A DNA stretch of 64,000 nt from Holophagales bacterium (GTDB taxonomy: Bacteria > Acidobacteriota > Thermoanaerobaculia > Multivoradales > JAGPDF01): the NCBI GenBank assembly GCA_016699405.1, contig CP064972.1, forward strand, positions 434,001 to 498,000, written 5' to 3'. The position numbers and the translations under genes are program-made. The notes below the pieces were generated by a model that saw nothing but the letters and a program-made list of their open reading frames with translations, made no database searches and was not told the DNA's origin. Positions within the stretch are counted from its first letter, which is position 1. Every line of letters begins with the position of its first letter. Below, piece by piece: positions 1-8,798 of the stretch.

Positions 1-23
1 GCGCGGAACGGCGCGGGCGTGCC

Positions 24-29
24 TAGACT
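24..29 (+). promoter_or_regulatory. -10 hexamer TAGACT directly before histidine kinase start
   Basis: TAGACT at 24-29 is followed by exactly six bases and then ATG at 36. That is the spacing expected if transcription starts at the initiation codon. The -35 region would fall at the window edge and cannot be judged. Confidence 0.5.
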
Positions 30-35
30 CTCGGC

Positions 36-1829
36 ATGCGGCGTCGTGGTGGAGCCTTCCGGCCGGTCGTCGGGAGCCTGGCGATCGGGGTGGGACTGCT
101 CGGGGCGCTCGTCGCGGTCGCGGTGTTGCAGTACCGCTGGATTGCGCAGCTGAGCGCGGCCGAGCGCGAGCGGATGCGGACCTCGCTCGAGACGGGTACC
201 GCCCTGCTCGCCGACGATTTCGACCGCGAGCTGGTGCGCGCTTCGACCGCTTTGCAGCCAGCGGCCGGGATCGACGACGTCGATCTCGCCGGCGACCTCG
301 CCGAGCGTCTTGCCCGCTGGCGCACGAGCGCGCCGGAGCCGCGCCTGGTGCGCGAGCTCGTCGTCGTCTCCCACGCCGGACGCGGCGAGCAGCACCTCTC
401 GCACCTCGACGAAGCGACCGGCCATCTCGTGCCGACGGACTGGAGCCCCGAGCTCGAGTCGGCCCGGCGCATCTTCCTCGCCCGCGGACGCATCCCCATT
501 CTCGACGAACGGCTGCCCGGCCTCATCCTGCCGGTGCGGGACCTGCCCGAGGGAGGAGAGCGCGAGCCCGGCGGTCCGGCCCCGCGCCGCCCGCCACGCC
601 ATCACATCCTCGTCCGGCTCGATCGCGAGTGGCTGACAGAGGAGCTGCTGCCACGCCTCGTCGCCGCCCGGCTCGGCGGCGCTTCCAGCCCGGCCTACGC
701 GGTGACGATCACTCTCGCCGACGACCCTGCCGAGCAGATCTTTCGGGCCCGACCCGCGCTCGTCGACCGCAGCTTCGGCAAGCCCGACGCCGCACGCCGC
801 CTCTTCGCCCTGCGCCCCTTCCCCGAGCTCACCGCACCGCCAGGTGGGAGACGGCCGCCCGGGCGCGAGAGCACCGAGCCGGCGCCGCCCGCTCGCTTCG
901 ACCGCGATGGGACCGCCGACCGGGCGCGACGAGACGACCGCGAGGGCCCGGAGGTCGGCCGCTGGCGACTCGAAGTGCGCCATGTCGAGGGCTCCCTCGA
1001 GGCCGCCGTGAAGCATGCCCAGCGACGCAACCTCGGACTCGGCCTGCTCGTCCTCCTCCTTCTGCTGACGACGACGGGCCTGCTCGTCGCCTCGACGCGA
1101 CACGCGCAACGCCTCGCGCAGCAGCAGATGGACTTCGTCGCCGCCGTCTCCCACGAGCTGAAGACGCCGCTCACCGCCATGCGCTCGGCCGGACAGAACC
1201 TCGCCGACGGCATCGTCGACGAGCCGGAGAAGGTGCGGCGCTACGGGGCGCTGATCGAGAAGGAGGGGCGGCGCCTGACCGAGATGGTCGGCCGCGTGCT
1301 CACCTTCGCCGGCATCCGCTCCGGCTCGCTCGCCTACCGCATTCAGCCGCTCGCCGCGCGCGAGCTGGTCGACGGCGTCCTCGCCGACTGCCGTTGGGTG
1401 CTCGAGGACCGGCGCGTCGAGGTCGACGTTCCCGACACGCTCCCTCCCCTCCTCGGCGATCCGACCGCGTTGCGACAGGCGCTGGCCAATCTCATCGACA
1501 ACGCGCTCAAGTACGGCGGCGCGAGCCGCTGGATCGGCGTGCGCGCCCGCGGCGGCGGCGGCGGCAGCAGCAGCAGCGAAATCACGCTCGCGGTCTCCGA
1601 CCGCGGCCTCGGCATCCGCAAGGCCGACCTGCCGCGGGTCTTCGAACCGTTCTTCCGCGGCGGCGAGGCCACCAAGGCCGGGATCGGCGGCAGTGGCCTC
1701 GGCCTGGCCGTCGTGCGCGGCATCGTCGAAGCGCACGGCGGGCGCGTCACCGTCGAGTCGGCAACCGGGGAAGGAACGACCGTCTCGCTGCATCTTCCCG
1801 CCGCCCCCGCTGCGGAGGTCCGAGCGTGA
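36..1829 (+). CDS. Sensor histidine kinase
   Basis: Membrane histidine kinase of 597 residues. TM1 is at about residues 11-33. An extracytoplasmic sensor region of about 300 residues of no recognised family follows, rich in Pro/Arg near residues 265-310, then TM2 at about 333-352. There is no evident HAMP domain. The dimerisation/phosphoacceptor segment has the motif SHELKTPL with His373. The ATPase domain shows an N box (LIDNALKYGG, about 487), G1 (DRGLGI, about 523) and G2 (GSGLGLAVV, about 552). The stop overlaps the GTG start of the response regulator by 4 bp, so the two are a cognate, translationally coupled pair. A TAGACT hexamer ends 6 nt before the ATG, suggesting a leaderless mRNA. 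The stimulus cannot be read from sequence. Confidence 0.95.
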   Translation: MRRRGGAFRPVVGSLAIGVGLLGALVAVAVLQYRWIAQLSAAERERMRTSLETGTALLADDFDRELVRASTALQPAAGIDDVDLAGDLAERLARWRTSAPEPRLVRELVVVSHAGRGEQHLSHLDEATGHLVPTDWSPELESARRIFLARGRIPILDERLPGLILPVRDLPEGGEREPGGPAPRRPPRHHILVRLDREWLTEELLPRLVAARLGGASSPAYAVTITLADDPAEQIFRARPALVDRSFGKPDAARRLFALRPFPELTAPPGGRRPPGRESTEPAPPARFDRDGTADRARRDDREGPEVGRWRLEVRHVEGSLEAAVKHAQRRNLGLGLLVLLLLLTTTGLLVASTRHAQRLAQQQMDFVAAVSHELKTPLTAMRSAGQNLADGIVDEPEKVRRYGALIEKEGRRLTEMVGRVLTFAGIRSGSLAYRIQPLAARELVDGVLADCRWVLEDRRVEVDVPDTLPPLLGDPTALRQALANLIDNALKYGGASRWIGVRARGGGGGSSSSEITLAVSDRGLGIRKADLPRVFEPFFRGGEATKAGIGGSGLGLAVVRGIVEAHGGRVTVESATGEGTTVSLHLPAAPAAEVRA

Positions 1830-2548
1830 GCCGGCCGGCTTCGTCTCCGCCCGACCTCCGCCGGCAGGGCCCACGCCTGCTGCTCGTCGAAGACGAAGAG
1901 AGCCTGGTGCTCACCCTCGGCGACCGACTGCGCGCCGAGGGCTATCGCCTCGAGGCCTGCGGCGATGCCGAATCGGCGCTCGCCGCGCTCGCCGCCTCGC
2001 CGTTCGACCTCGCCATCCTCGACGTCATGCTCCCCGGCATGGACGGCTTCGCCCTCTGCCGCGAGCTGCGCCACCGCGGCTACGAGCTGCCGGTGCTGAT
2101 GCTCACCGCGCGCGCCCAGGTGGTCGATCGCGTCGTCGGACTGAAGCTCGGCGCCGACGACTACCTGACCAAGCCGTTCGAGATGATCGAGCTGCTCGCC
2201 CGGCTCGAGGCGCTGCTGCGCCGGCGCGGCACCGCCACGCGCGCCGCCGACGTGCATGCCTTCGGCGAGGTGCGCGCCGACTTCCGGCGTGCCGAGGTGA
2301 CGCGCGAGGGGCGACCCCTCGCCCTCTCCAGCCTCGAGATGCGCCTGCTGCGCTACTTTCTCGAACACCGCGGCGAGGTGCTCACCCGCGATCGCCTGCT
2401 CGACGAGGTGTGGGGCTACGACGCCACGCCGGTTTCGCGCACCGTCGACGTCCACGTCGCCTCGTTGCGCGCCAAGGTGGAAGCGAATCCGTCGCATCCC
2501 GTCCACATCGTCACCGTCCACCGCGTCGGCTACCGCTTCGACGGCTGA
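1826..2548 (+). CDS. OmpR/PhoB-type response regulator
   Basis: Two-domain response regulator of 240 residues, the transcriptional output partner of the preceding kinase. The receiver domain has an acidic pocket (VEDEE), phosphoacceptor Asp66 in ILDVMLPGMDG, Thr in LMLTAR and Lys in YLTKPFE. The winged-helix Trans_reg_C domain covers about residues 140-237 and ends with the typical VHRVGYRF. I chose the GTG at 1826 because it overlaps the kinase stop (GTGA) and leaves only about 18 residues before the receiver core. The reading frame is open far upstream, but those codons lie inside the kinase gene and are not plausible. Target genes are unknown; the secreted protein gene begins about 160 bp downstream. 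Confidence 0.95.
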   Translation: MSRPASSPPDLRRQGPRLLLVEDEESLVLTLGDRLRAEGYRLEACGDAESALAALAASPFDLAILDVMLPGMDGFALCRELRHRGYELPVLMLTARAQVVDRVVGLKLGADDYLTKPFEMIELLARLEALLRRRGTATRAADVHAFGEVRADFRRAEVTREGRPLALSSLEMRLLRYFLEHRGEVLTRDRLLDEVWGYDATPVSRTVDVHVASLRAKVEANPSHPVHIVTVHRVGYRFDG

Positions 2549-2706
2549 TCCGGCCGGAATGCCGCGACGGTTTACATGTCTGACAACGAGCTTGCACCGT
2601 CATGATCCTTTCGCCTGCGGCCCTGCCTAAGCTCCTCCCGGCACGAGAGCGGGCGTGTCGCCTGCCGACGACCGAGACCAGCCCGTCCGAATCCAGGAGA
2701 GCTTCG

Positions 2707-4944
2707 ATGCGCGAGCGAACGACCCCACGAGCCTCGACCCAGGCGAGACGCACGCACCGCGCCGCGCGAGCCCGCCTTGCCGCCTGTCTCCTGGCCGGCC
2801 TCGTCGGCGCCGGAACCGCCGGCGCCCAGACGAGCAACCAGATCCAGTCGGTCTCGCCAGCGAACGCCGCGGCCGGGACGTCGAACCTCCTCGTCACCTT
2901 CACGCTCGACACCGACACCCCACCCCCGCCGCCTGCCGGGATCCTCCCCACCAGCGTGACGATCGGCACGCTCACCGGCGGATCGATCACCCATGCGAGC
3001 CAGGCAACCGTGACGGCGGTCTTCAGCATCCCCGCCGGCACGACGACCGGCGCCAAGGACTGCACCGTCGTCTTTCCCTCGCCGATGGGAACACTCACCT
3101 TCTCCCTCGCCGGCGGATTCACCGTGACGACCGCCGCGACGGCCGCACCGCAGATCGTGCAGCAACCGCTCTCGCGCACCGTACGACTCGGCGCCGCGAC
3201 GACCTTCTCCGTCGTCGCCACCGGGTACCCGGCACCGACCTACCGCTGGCAGAAGGACCAGGTCGACATCCCGCAAGCCACGAGCGCCTCCTACACGATC
3301 TCCGTCGTCGCCGCGGAAGATGCGGGCAGCTATCGCTGCATCGCCGAGAACGCGCTCGACTCGGCGACCTCCGACGAAGCGACGCTCACCGTCGACACCA
3401 GCCCGCCGACGGCGGCCAACTCCTCGCTCGTCCCCGACACCCGTCAGGAGCTCTGCTACAACGCCACCGCCAGCGTCGCCTGCCCGGCGCCAGGCGCGGC
3501 CTTTCACGGCCAGGACGCCCAGCATGCGGGTTACCCGCCCGCCTTCACGGTCAGCGCCGACGGCGTCACGGTGACCGACGCCACCACCGGCCTGACCTGG
3601 CAACGCACCCCCGATCTCGATGGTAACGGCGTCCTCGACGCCAGCGACAAGCTCACCTGGGCCCAGGCGCAGCTCCGCCCGGCGGCGCTCAACGCCGCGC
3701 TTCACGGCGGCTTCTCCGACTGGCGGCTGCCGACCCTCCACGAGCTCTACTCGCTGATCGACTTCCGCGGCACCGACCCGAGCGGCCTTTCCGGCAACGA
3801 CACCTCGGCGCTGACCCCGTTCATCGATCGCGACTACTTCTCCTTCGCCTACGGCGACACCGCCGCCGGTGAGCGGATCATCGACTCGCAGTACGCCTCC
3901 TCGACGCTCTACGTGGCGGACGGCAACAAACTCTTCGGGGTCAACTTCGCCGACGGTCGCATCAAGGGTTACGACCTGACGATGCCCGACGGCTCGCAGA
4001 AGACCTTCTTCGTGCTCTGCGTGCGCGGGAATCCGGGCTACGGCGCCTCCATCCTGGTCGTCAACGGCGACGGCACCGTCACCGACCGCGCCTCCGACCG
4101 GATGTGGTCGCAGACCGACAGCGGCGTCGCGATGAGCTGGGAGGCGGCGCTCGCCTGGGTCGCCGCGCGCAACGCCGAGAGCTGGCTCGGGCACAGCGAC
4201 TGGCGCCTTCCCGAGGTCAAGGAGCTGCAGAGCATCCTCGACACCGGCCGCTCGCCCGACACGAGCGGCGGTGCGGCGCTCGACCCGCGCTTCGCCTACA
4301 CCGCGATCACCAACGAGGGCGGCGTTGCCGACGCTCCGTACTACTGGTCGTCGACCACCCACGCCACCTGGGACGGCTCGGGAGGGGCGGCGGCCTATGT
4401 CGCGTTCGGCCGCGGCCTCGGCTGGATGCAGGTGGGCGGCGCGAGCTGCTACACGCTCGTCGACGTGCACGGCGCCGGGACCCAGCGCAGCGATCCGAAG
4501 ACCGGCTCGGTCTCGAGCTACTACCTCGGCACCGCCTGCTCCGGCGGCTCGGCCTACGGCCACGGACCGCAGGGCGACATCCTGCGCATCGCCAACTTCG
4601 TGCGCCTGGTGCGCGGCGGCAATGGTCCCCTCGCCGCCGACTTCGTCTTCACGCCGACCACGCCGGACGCCTCCTCCCCGGTCGCCTTCGACGCCACCGC
4701 CTCCGGCGCCCTCTCGCCGTACACGTACGCCTGGGATCTCGGCGGCGTGGCGGCGAGCGGCGCCTCCGTGGCCCGCACCCTGAGCGTCGGCACCCACAGC
4801 ATCGAGCTCACGGTGACCGACGCGGCCGGGTTCCACCTCGTCGTGACGCATGCCGTGACCGTCGTCGGCACCGCCCCGGTGCTCTTCGCCGACGCCTTCG
4901 AGAACGGCTCGGTCGGTCGCTGGTCTTCCTTCGGCGGCGCCTGA
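2707..4944 (+). CDS. Secreted Ig-like/DUF1566/PKD-like protein with C-terminal tail motif
   Basis: Large secreted protein of 745 residues. A signal peptide ends near residue 40 (AGTAGAQ). An IPT-like segment is followed by an I-set-like immunoglobulin domain at about 147-232, with the YRW...GSYRC pattern. Two DUF1566 units follow: about 278-441 (TGLTWQRTPDL, DWRLPTLHEL) and about 449-635 (DRMWSQT, DWRLPEVKEL). A PKD-like domain covers about 645-720. The protein ends with FADAFENGSVGRWSSFGGA, matching the tail of the CSLREAI protein at 46.2 kb. The start at 2707 is preceded by AGGAGA at 6 nt; an upstream ATG at 2602 lacks a ribosome site and would bury the signal peptide. Probably a cell-surface or exported lectin/adhesin-like protein; ligand unknown. 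Confidence 0.85.
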   Translation: MRERTTPRASTQARRTHRAARARLAACLLAGLVGAGTAGAQTSNQIQSVSPANAAAGTSNLLVTFTLDTDTPPPPPAGILPTSVTIGTLTGGSITHASQATVTAVFSIPAGTTTGAKDCTVVFPSPMGTLTFSLAGGFTVTTAATAAPQIVQQPLSRTVRLGAATTFSVVATGYPAPTYRWQKDQVDIPQATSASYTISVVAAEDAGSYRCIAENALDSATSDEATLTVDTSPPTAANSSLVPDTRQELCYNATASVACPAPGAAFHGQDAQHAGYPPAFTVSADGVTVTDATTGLTWQRTPDLDGNGVLDASDKLTWAQAQLRPAALNAALHGGFSDWRLPTLHELYSLIDFRGTDPSGLSGNDTSALTPFIDRDYFSFAYGDTAAGERIIDSQYASSTLYVADGNKLFGVNFADGRIKGYDLTMPDGSQKTFFVLCVRGNPGYGASILVVNGDGTVTDRASDRMWSQTDSGVAMSWEAALAWVAARNAESWLGHSDWRLPEVKELQSILDTGRSPDTSGGAALDPRFAYTAITNEGGVADAPYYWSSTTHATWDGSGGAAAYVAFGRGLGWMQVGGASCYTLVDVHGAGTQRSDPKTGSVSSYYLGTACSGGSAYGHGPQGDILRIANFVRLVRGGNGPLAADFVFTPTTPDASSPVAFDATASGALSPYTYAWDLGGVAASGASVARTLSVGTHSIELTVTDAAGFHLVVTHAVTVVGTAPVLFADAFENGSVGRWSSFGGA

Positions 4945-4957
4945 GTGCGGCCGGCCG

Positions 4958-5857
4958 TCACCCGCCGATGGCGATCTCGACCCGCTGCCCGAGCTTGAGC
5001 GGCGTCGGACCCGAAAGGGCGATCTTGACCAGCAGCACGCGGGTGTCGGACGGACGGCCGGGATCCTGCGGACGCGTGCGGCGCGGAACCACTTGATCGG
5101 GAATCTCCTCGACCCGGCCCTGCCAGCTCTGACCGTCGAGCCCCTCGGCGGTGATCGTCACCGGCGCATCGAGCCGGACGCGGCCGGCATCGAATTCGTC
5201 GATCTCGGCCTCGATGCGCGTCCGGGTCAGGTCGCCGAGGCTGAAGAGCGACGCCCCGGCGTCGACCGTCTCCCCGGAGTCGACGCGGCGCGCGAGCACG
5301 ACGCCGTCGAGGGGAGCGAGGATGCGGCTCTTGGCGAGCGTCGCCTCGAGGCGGACGATCGCCGCTTCGGCGGTGGCCTTGCGCGCCGTCGCGGCGGCGA
5401 CGTCGCGCTCGGTGCGCTCCAGCCGGTTGCGCGGCTCGACGCCCTGCGCGATGAGCGGCGAGAGGCGGCGGATGTCGCTCTCGCCGAGTCGGATGTCGGC
5501 CTCGGCCTCGGCGATGCGGGCGCGCGTCTCCGCGATCTCCGCCCGCACGTCGTCGGCGCGCAGCGCGGCGAGGAGCTGGCCGCGGCGCACCGTCTCCTTC
5601 TCCTTCACGGTCACGCGTTCAAGCAGGCCGGCGATCTCGGTTCCCACCTCGATTTCCGCGCCGGGGTAGGCGACCAGGCGCCCCTCGGCGACGATGTGCC
5701 CCGGCTCGGTCGAGGCGGCGGCGACGTTCGTTGCCGGCGACGGATCCGCGGCAAGGCGGCGCCCCTGGACGACGAGGGCGGCGGTGAGCACGAGGCCGAG
5801 AGCGGGCAGGGCGAGACGGCGGACGAGGCGAGCGGCGCGGGCGGGGGACTCGTTCAT
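4958..5857 (-). CDS. HlyD/DevB-family periplasmic adaptor subunit
   Basis: Membrane-fusion (adaptor) protein of 299 residues. It has one N-terminal TM helix (about 14-32), a biotinyl-lipoyl-like half (IVAEGRLVAYPGAEIEVGTE), a helical hairpin at about 95-165 rich in Ala/Glu/Arg, and the second lipoyl half (ILAPLDGVVLARRVDSGE), then a beta-barrel. It is the last gene of a TetR-permease-ATPase-adaptor operon, 30 bp after the ATPase gene. Gene order and permease type match DevBCA exporters, in which the adaptor links an inner-membrane ABC pump to an outer-membrane TolC. No TolC gene is in the window. The substrate is unknown; DevBCA moves glycolipids in heterocystous cyanobacteria, but that role should not be transferred here. 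Confidence 0.88.
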   Translation of the reverse strand: MNESPARAARLVRRLALPALGLVLTAALVVQGRRLAADPSPATNVAAASTEPGHIVAEGRLVAYPGAEIEVGTEIAGLLERVTVKEKETVRRGQLLAALRADDVRAEIAETRARIAEAEADIRLGESDIRRLSPLIAQGVEPRNRLERTERDVAAATARKATAEAAIVRLEATLAKSRILAPLDGVVLARRVDSGETVDAGASLFSLGDLTRTRIEAEIDEFDAGRVRLDAPVTITAEGLDGQSWQGRVEEIPDQVVPRRTRPQDPGRPSDTRVLLVKIALSGPTPLKLGQRVEIAIGG

Positions 5858-5887
5858 GGCGAAACCTCGGATCGGGGGATCGGGAGC

Positions 5888-6559
5888 TCAGGCGGCGAGC
5901 TTGCCGTCGCGGATCTTCACCACGCGATCGGCGATGGTTCGGACTTTCGGATCGTGGGTGACGATGAGCAGGCCCCGGTTCTCGCGCTTGGCGAGATCGC
6001 GGAAGAGGTCGAGCACCTGACCGCCGACCTCGCTGTCGAGGTTGGCGGTCGGCTCGTCGGCGAGCAGCACCGGCGGCGAGCCGGCGAGCGCCCGGGCGAT
6101 GGCGACGCGCTGCTTCTGGCCGCCCGAGAGGTCGCGCGGAAGAAAGGTCAGGCGGTCGGCGAGGCCCACCGCTTCGAGCACGCGGGTCGCCTCGGCGCGC
6201 GCGGCTCCGCGCCCGAAGCCCTTGATCTGCAGCGCGTACTCGACGTTCTCGCACGCCGAGAGCGCCGGGAAGAGGTTGTACTGCTGGAAGGCGAAACCGA
6301 TCGACCGCCGGCGGATCGCCGGCAGGTCGGCGGCGCGTTCGGCGTCGACCGCGTGGCCGTCGACGACGACCCGCCCCGAGCTCGGCGTCAGGATGCAGCC
6401 GAGGATCGACAAGAAGGTCGTCTTCCCCGAACCGGAAGGGCCTTCGAGGGCGACCACTTCGCCGCGCTCGAGGGTGAGATCGACCCCTCGCAGGACCGCG
6501 ACCTGCTCGCGGCCTTCGACGAAGGTCTTGGTGACGGCGTGCGCTTCGAGAACGGGCAT
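5888..6559 (-). CDS. ABC transporter ATPase, DevA/MacB-N type
   Basis: Nucleotide-binding subunit of 223 residues. Walker A is GPSGSGKTT at 40-48, the Q-loop lies in FAFQQYNLF, the signature LSGGQ is at 144-148, and Walker B LLADEP is near 166-171, with the H-loop in IVTHD. Length and motifs fit the LolD/MacB/DevA family that works with FtsX-like permeases. It lies between the permease gene (20 bp gap) and the adaptor gene, and all are read in the same direction under the TetR promoter. It is expected to energise the permease encoded at 6579-7706. Confidence 0.93.
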   Translation of the reverse strand: MPVLEAHAVTKTFVEGREQVAVLRGVDLTLERGEVVALEGPSGSGKTTFLSILGCILTPSSGRVVVDGHAVDAERAADLPAIRRRSIGFAFQQYNLFPALSACENVEYALQIKGFGRGAARAEATRVLEAVGLADRLTFLPRDLSGGQKQRVAIARALAGSPPVLLADEPTANLDSEVGGQVLDLFRDLAKRENRGLLIVTHDPKVRTIADRVVKIRDGKLAA

Positions 6560-6578
6560 CGGCGGGCTCCCGGAGAGG

Positions 6579-7706
6579 TCAGGCGCGGAAGACGAGGGCG
6601 GGGTCGATCGCCGCGACCTTGCGGAACGAGACCATCGCCGAGACGAGGCAGAGCAGCAGCGTGCCGAAGAAGACGGCCACCGCCAGCGGGTCGGGCACGA
6701 TCAGCTTGAGGCCGACCTTGGCCATCCCGGGTCGCAGCGCCAGGCCCATCGCACCGCCGGCCAGGTAGCCGACCACCGCGGCAATCGCCGCCTGCTGGCC
6801 GAGGATCCAGTAGATGTCGCGATTCGAGCCGCCGATCGCCTTGACGGTGCCGAACTCCTTGAGGTGCTCCATCGTCGAGGTGTAGAGCGTCTGCGCCACC
6901 ACCACCACACCGACGAGGCAACCGAGAAAGACGGTGAGGATCATGTTGAGGCCGATCCCGGTCGAGGCGACCCAGTAGCTGCGCGAACGCTCGGCCCAGG
7001 CATCGCGCGTGTGGACGTCGTTGTACGGGAGGCGGCGGGCGATCTCGGCCCCGATCGCCTTGGCGTCGGCTCCCGGCGCGAGCTTGACGAGCACGTAGGT
7101 CGTCTGCTCCGTGAAGCGCTCGCCGGCGATCTGCTGCAGGAGATGGAAGTCGAGGAACCCGATCGGCGTCGTGGTGAACGAAAGCGCCTCGCGACTCCGG
7201 CCGATGATCTTCAGCCGCCGGCCGAGGACCTCGCGGTAGTCGCCGACCGCGAACGGCCCGTAGCGCCGCTCGGCCGAAGCGTCGAGGACGAGGTAGTCGC
7301 CGCGTCGCAGGTCGTGGAGGTCGCCCGACTCGAGCTTCCAGGGCAGGCCCCAGCGCGAGAAGTCCTCGAGCCCGTAGGCGAGCATCCCCTCCTCGGCCCC
7401 CGAGGGGAGCGCCACGTTGACGAAGGCGACGAGGAGGTTGTCGGCCCGCGCGACGCCGGGGATCGAGCGCACGCGCTGCACCGCGGTCTCCGGGAAGGCG
7501 TGAGCGAAGTCGACGTTCGGCGTGTTGCGCGAGGTCACCCAGAGGTCGGCGTCGAGGTGGTGGATGGTCACTGAGGCGTTGTCGAGCAGGCCGAGGAAGA
7601 GCCCCACTTGGACGAAGACGAGGGTGACGGCGAACGCCACGCCGGAGACGGTGATGACGAAGCGCAGCTTGTCGTGCAGCAGGTTGCGCAGCGCGAGGTT
7701 GGGCAT
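6579..7706 (-). CDS. FtsX-like ABC permease, DevC type
   Basis: Inner-membrane permease of 375 residues. It has one N-terminal TM helix (about 16-38), a large periplasmic domain and three C-terminal TM helices (about 255-280, 300-325, 345-365), the four-helix FtsX/MacB topology. The N-terminal NLLHDKLRFVITVSGVAFAV and the DLWVTSRNTPNVD segment are characteristic of the DevC group rather than MacB, which is fused to its ATPase. It starts 3 bp after the TetR stop, implying co-translation. With the ATPase and HlyD adaptor it forms a tripartite exporter. Substrate not inferable. Confidence 0.9.
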   Translation of the reverse strand: MPNLALRNLLHDKLRFVITVSGVAFAVTLVFVQVGLFLGLLDNASVTIHHLDADLWVTSRNTPNVDFAHAFPETAVQRVRSIPGVARADNLLVAFVNVALPSGAEEGMLAYGLEDFSRWGLPWKLESGDLHDLRRGDYLVLDASAERRYGPFAVGDYREVLGRRLKIIGRSREALSFTTTPIGFLDFHLLQQIAGERFTEQTTYVLVKLAPGADAKAIGAEIARRLPYNDVHTRDAWAERSRSYWVASTGIGLNMILTVFLGCLVGVVVVAQTLYTSTMEHLKEFGTVKAIGGSNRDIYWILGQQAAIAAVVGYLAGGAMGLALRPGMAKVGLKLIVPDPLAVAVFFGTLLLCLVSAMVSFRKVAAIDPALVFRA

Positions 7707-7709
7707 CGC

Positions 7710-8357
7710 TCAGCGCTCCCCGGCCGTCTCGGGCGCGGCGAGCAGGCCGCGCAGTTGCAGGTCGAGCACCAGGGCGAGCGTCGCCTCGAGCGACCGCCAG
7801 TCGATCCAGTCGTCGTTGCACTTGGCGATGCGCAGCGAGACGAGGCCGTGGACTCCCGCCCACACCGCCTGCGACAGGAGATCGGGGTCGGTGTACTCCG
7901 GTCGCAGCCGACCCGTGGCGATCGCCTCGGCGAGCGTCCAGCGGAGGAAAGCGTAGGCATCCGCCTCCGGGTTGCCGCGGCGCTCCTCCTTCTTCTCGTC
8001 TGGAAGCGGCGCGTGCGGGGTCATGAACATCAGCCGGTAGTGGTGCGGGTGGCTCATCCCGAACTCGGCGTAGGCGGCACCCACCCCGCGCAACCGCTCG
8101 ATCGGGTCGGCGACCTGGGCGAGCTTCTGGAAGTGCCCGGCGAGCGCGTCGAAATCGGCGAGACAGAGCTCGCGGACGATCGACTCCTTGTCCGGGAAGT
8201 GGAGATAGAGCGCCGTCGGCGAGTACTCGATCGCCTCGGCGATCTTGCGCATCGTCACCGCCTCGTACCCCTGCTCCGCAAAGAGCTCCCGCGCGGCGTC
8301 GAGAATCCGCCCCTTGAGCTCTTCCTTCTCCCGCATGCGCCTGTCCTTTGGCCCCAT
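7710..8357 (-). CDS. TetR-family repressor of the DevBCA-like operon
   Basis: TetR-type regulator of 215 residues. The N-terminal HTH covers about 14-62 (ILDAARELFAEQGYEAVTMRKIAEAIEYSPTALYLHFPDKE in successive segments). A C-terminal WHG-like ligand domain follows. It is the first gene of the operon and is followed after 3 bp by the permease. The ATG at 8357 has a GAGGAG site 5 nt upstream. A near-perfect 10-bp inverted repeat overlaps the -10 element of its own promoter, so autorepression with induction by an exported compound is likely (inference). Confidence 0.92.
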   Translation of the reverse strand: MGPKDRRMREKEELKGRILDAARELFAEQGYEAVTMRKIAEAIEYSPTALYLHFPDKESIVRELCLADFDALAGHFQKLAQVADPIERLRGVGAAYAEFGMSHPHHYRLMFMTPHAPLPDEKKEERRGNPEADAYAFLRWTLAEAIATGRLRPEYTDPDLLSQAVWAGVHGLVSLRIAKCNDDWIDWRSLEATLALVLDLQLRGLLAAPETAGER

Positions 8358-8368
8358 AACGCTCCTCG

Positions 8369-8402
8369 ATTACTGAACGCTGTTTAATATAAGTTCAGCA
8401 AT
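8369..8402. promoter_or_regulatory. Probable TetR operator (inverted repeat)
   Basis: Arms ATTACTGAAC (8369-8378) and GTTCAGCAAT (8393-8402) match at 9 of 10 positions around a 14-bp AT-rich spacer. The repeat covers the -10 hexamer of the tetR promoter and lies about 12 bp before the start codon, the usual place for a TetR autorepression site. Confidence 0.75.
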
Positions 8403-8414
8403 CAGTCGCGTCAA
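8386..8414 (-). promoter_or_regulatory. Sigma70-type promoter of the tetR-exporter operon
   Basis: On the minus strand TTGACG (8414-8409) and TATATT (8391-8386) are separated by exactly 17 bp. The -10 lies inside the inverted repeat at 8369-8402. This is the most consensus-like promoter seen in the window. Confidence 0.75.
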
Positions 8415-8483
8415 GCCCTCCCCTTCCACCTCTCCGGCCGGACCGCCTTGCGGATCGGCGGGGTCTCGACCCTCATCACTAAA

Positions 8484-8499
8484 GTTGATTGAAATCAAC
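8484..8499. promoter_or_regulatory. 16-bp palindrome upstream of glucosylglycerate locus
   Basis: GTTGATTGAAATCAAC has 7-bp perfect arms and a 2-bp centre, in an otherwise gene-free stretch (8358-8798). It lies about 80 bp upstream of the candidate promoter at 8576-8604. Operator function is a guess from symmetry and position. Confidence 0.4.
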
Positions 8500-8575
8500 A
8501 CGATCCATGCATCATGGCGCGCCCCCCGAGGCAGCGCGCCGCCGTCGAACCGCTGGTGCCGTAAGGGATCGGCGT

Positions 8576-8604
8576 TTGACACATCCCGCCCGCCCGGGTA
8601 GGTT
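8576..8604 (+). promoter_or_regulatory. Candidate promoter for the glucosylglycerate locus
   Basis: A perfect -35 TTGACA (8576-8581) is followed after 17 bp by TAGGTT (8599-8604), a weak -10. It would give a leader of nearly 190 nt before the small ORF at 8799. The rest of 8605-8798 has no ORF I trust but contains a strong hairpin. Confidence 0.45.
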
Positions 8605-8710
8605 GGGGGGGCAGGGCGACGAGAGATGGTCCGCTCGCTCTGCCAAGGGTTCGGCGACCGTCGGGTTGCCGGAGGCAAAGCAGGTGGTCGGGCCGCCACC
8701 TGGTTGACGA

Positions 8711-8736
8711 GGCGGCTTCGGTGTTCCGAAGTCGCC
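8711..8736 (+). other. Leader hairpin upstream of small ORF
   Basis: GGCGGCTTCGG (8711-8721) pairs with CCGAAGTCGCC (8726-8736) across a 4-nt loop, allowing one G-U pair. No T-tract follows, so it is a structured leader rather than a standard terminator. Confidence 0.45.
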
Positions 8737-8798
8737 GCCGCGACCGGAGCGGGCGATTGAGCGTCGTTCTCGGTCGTGGCAACTTCCGGGAGGCGCCG

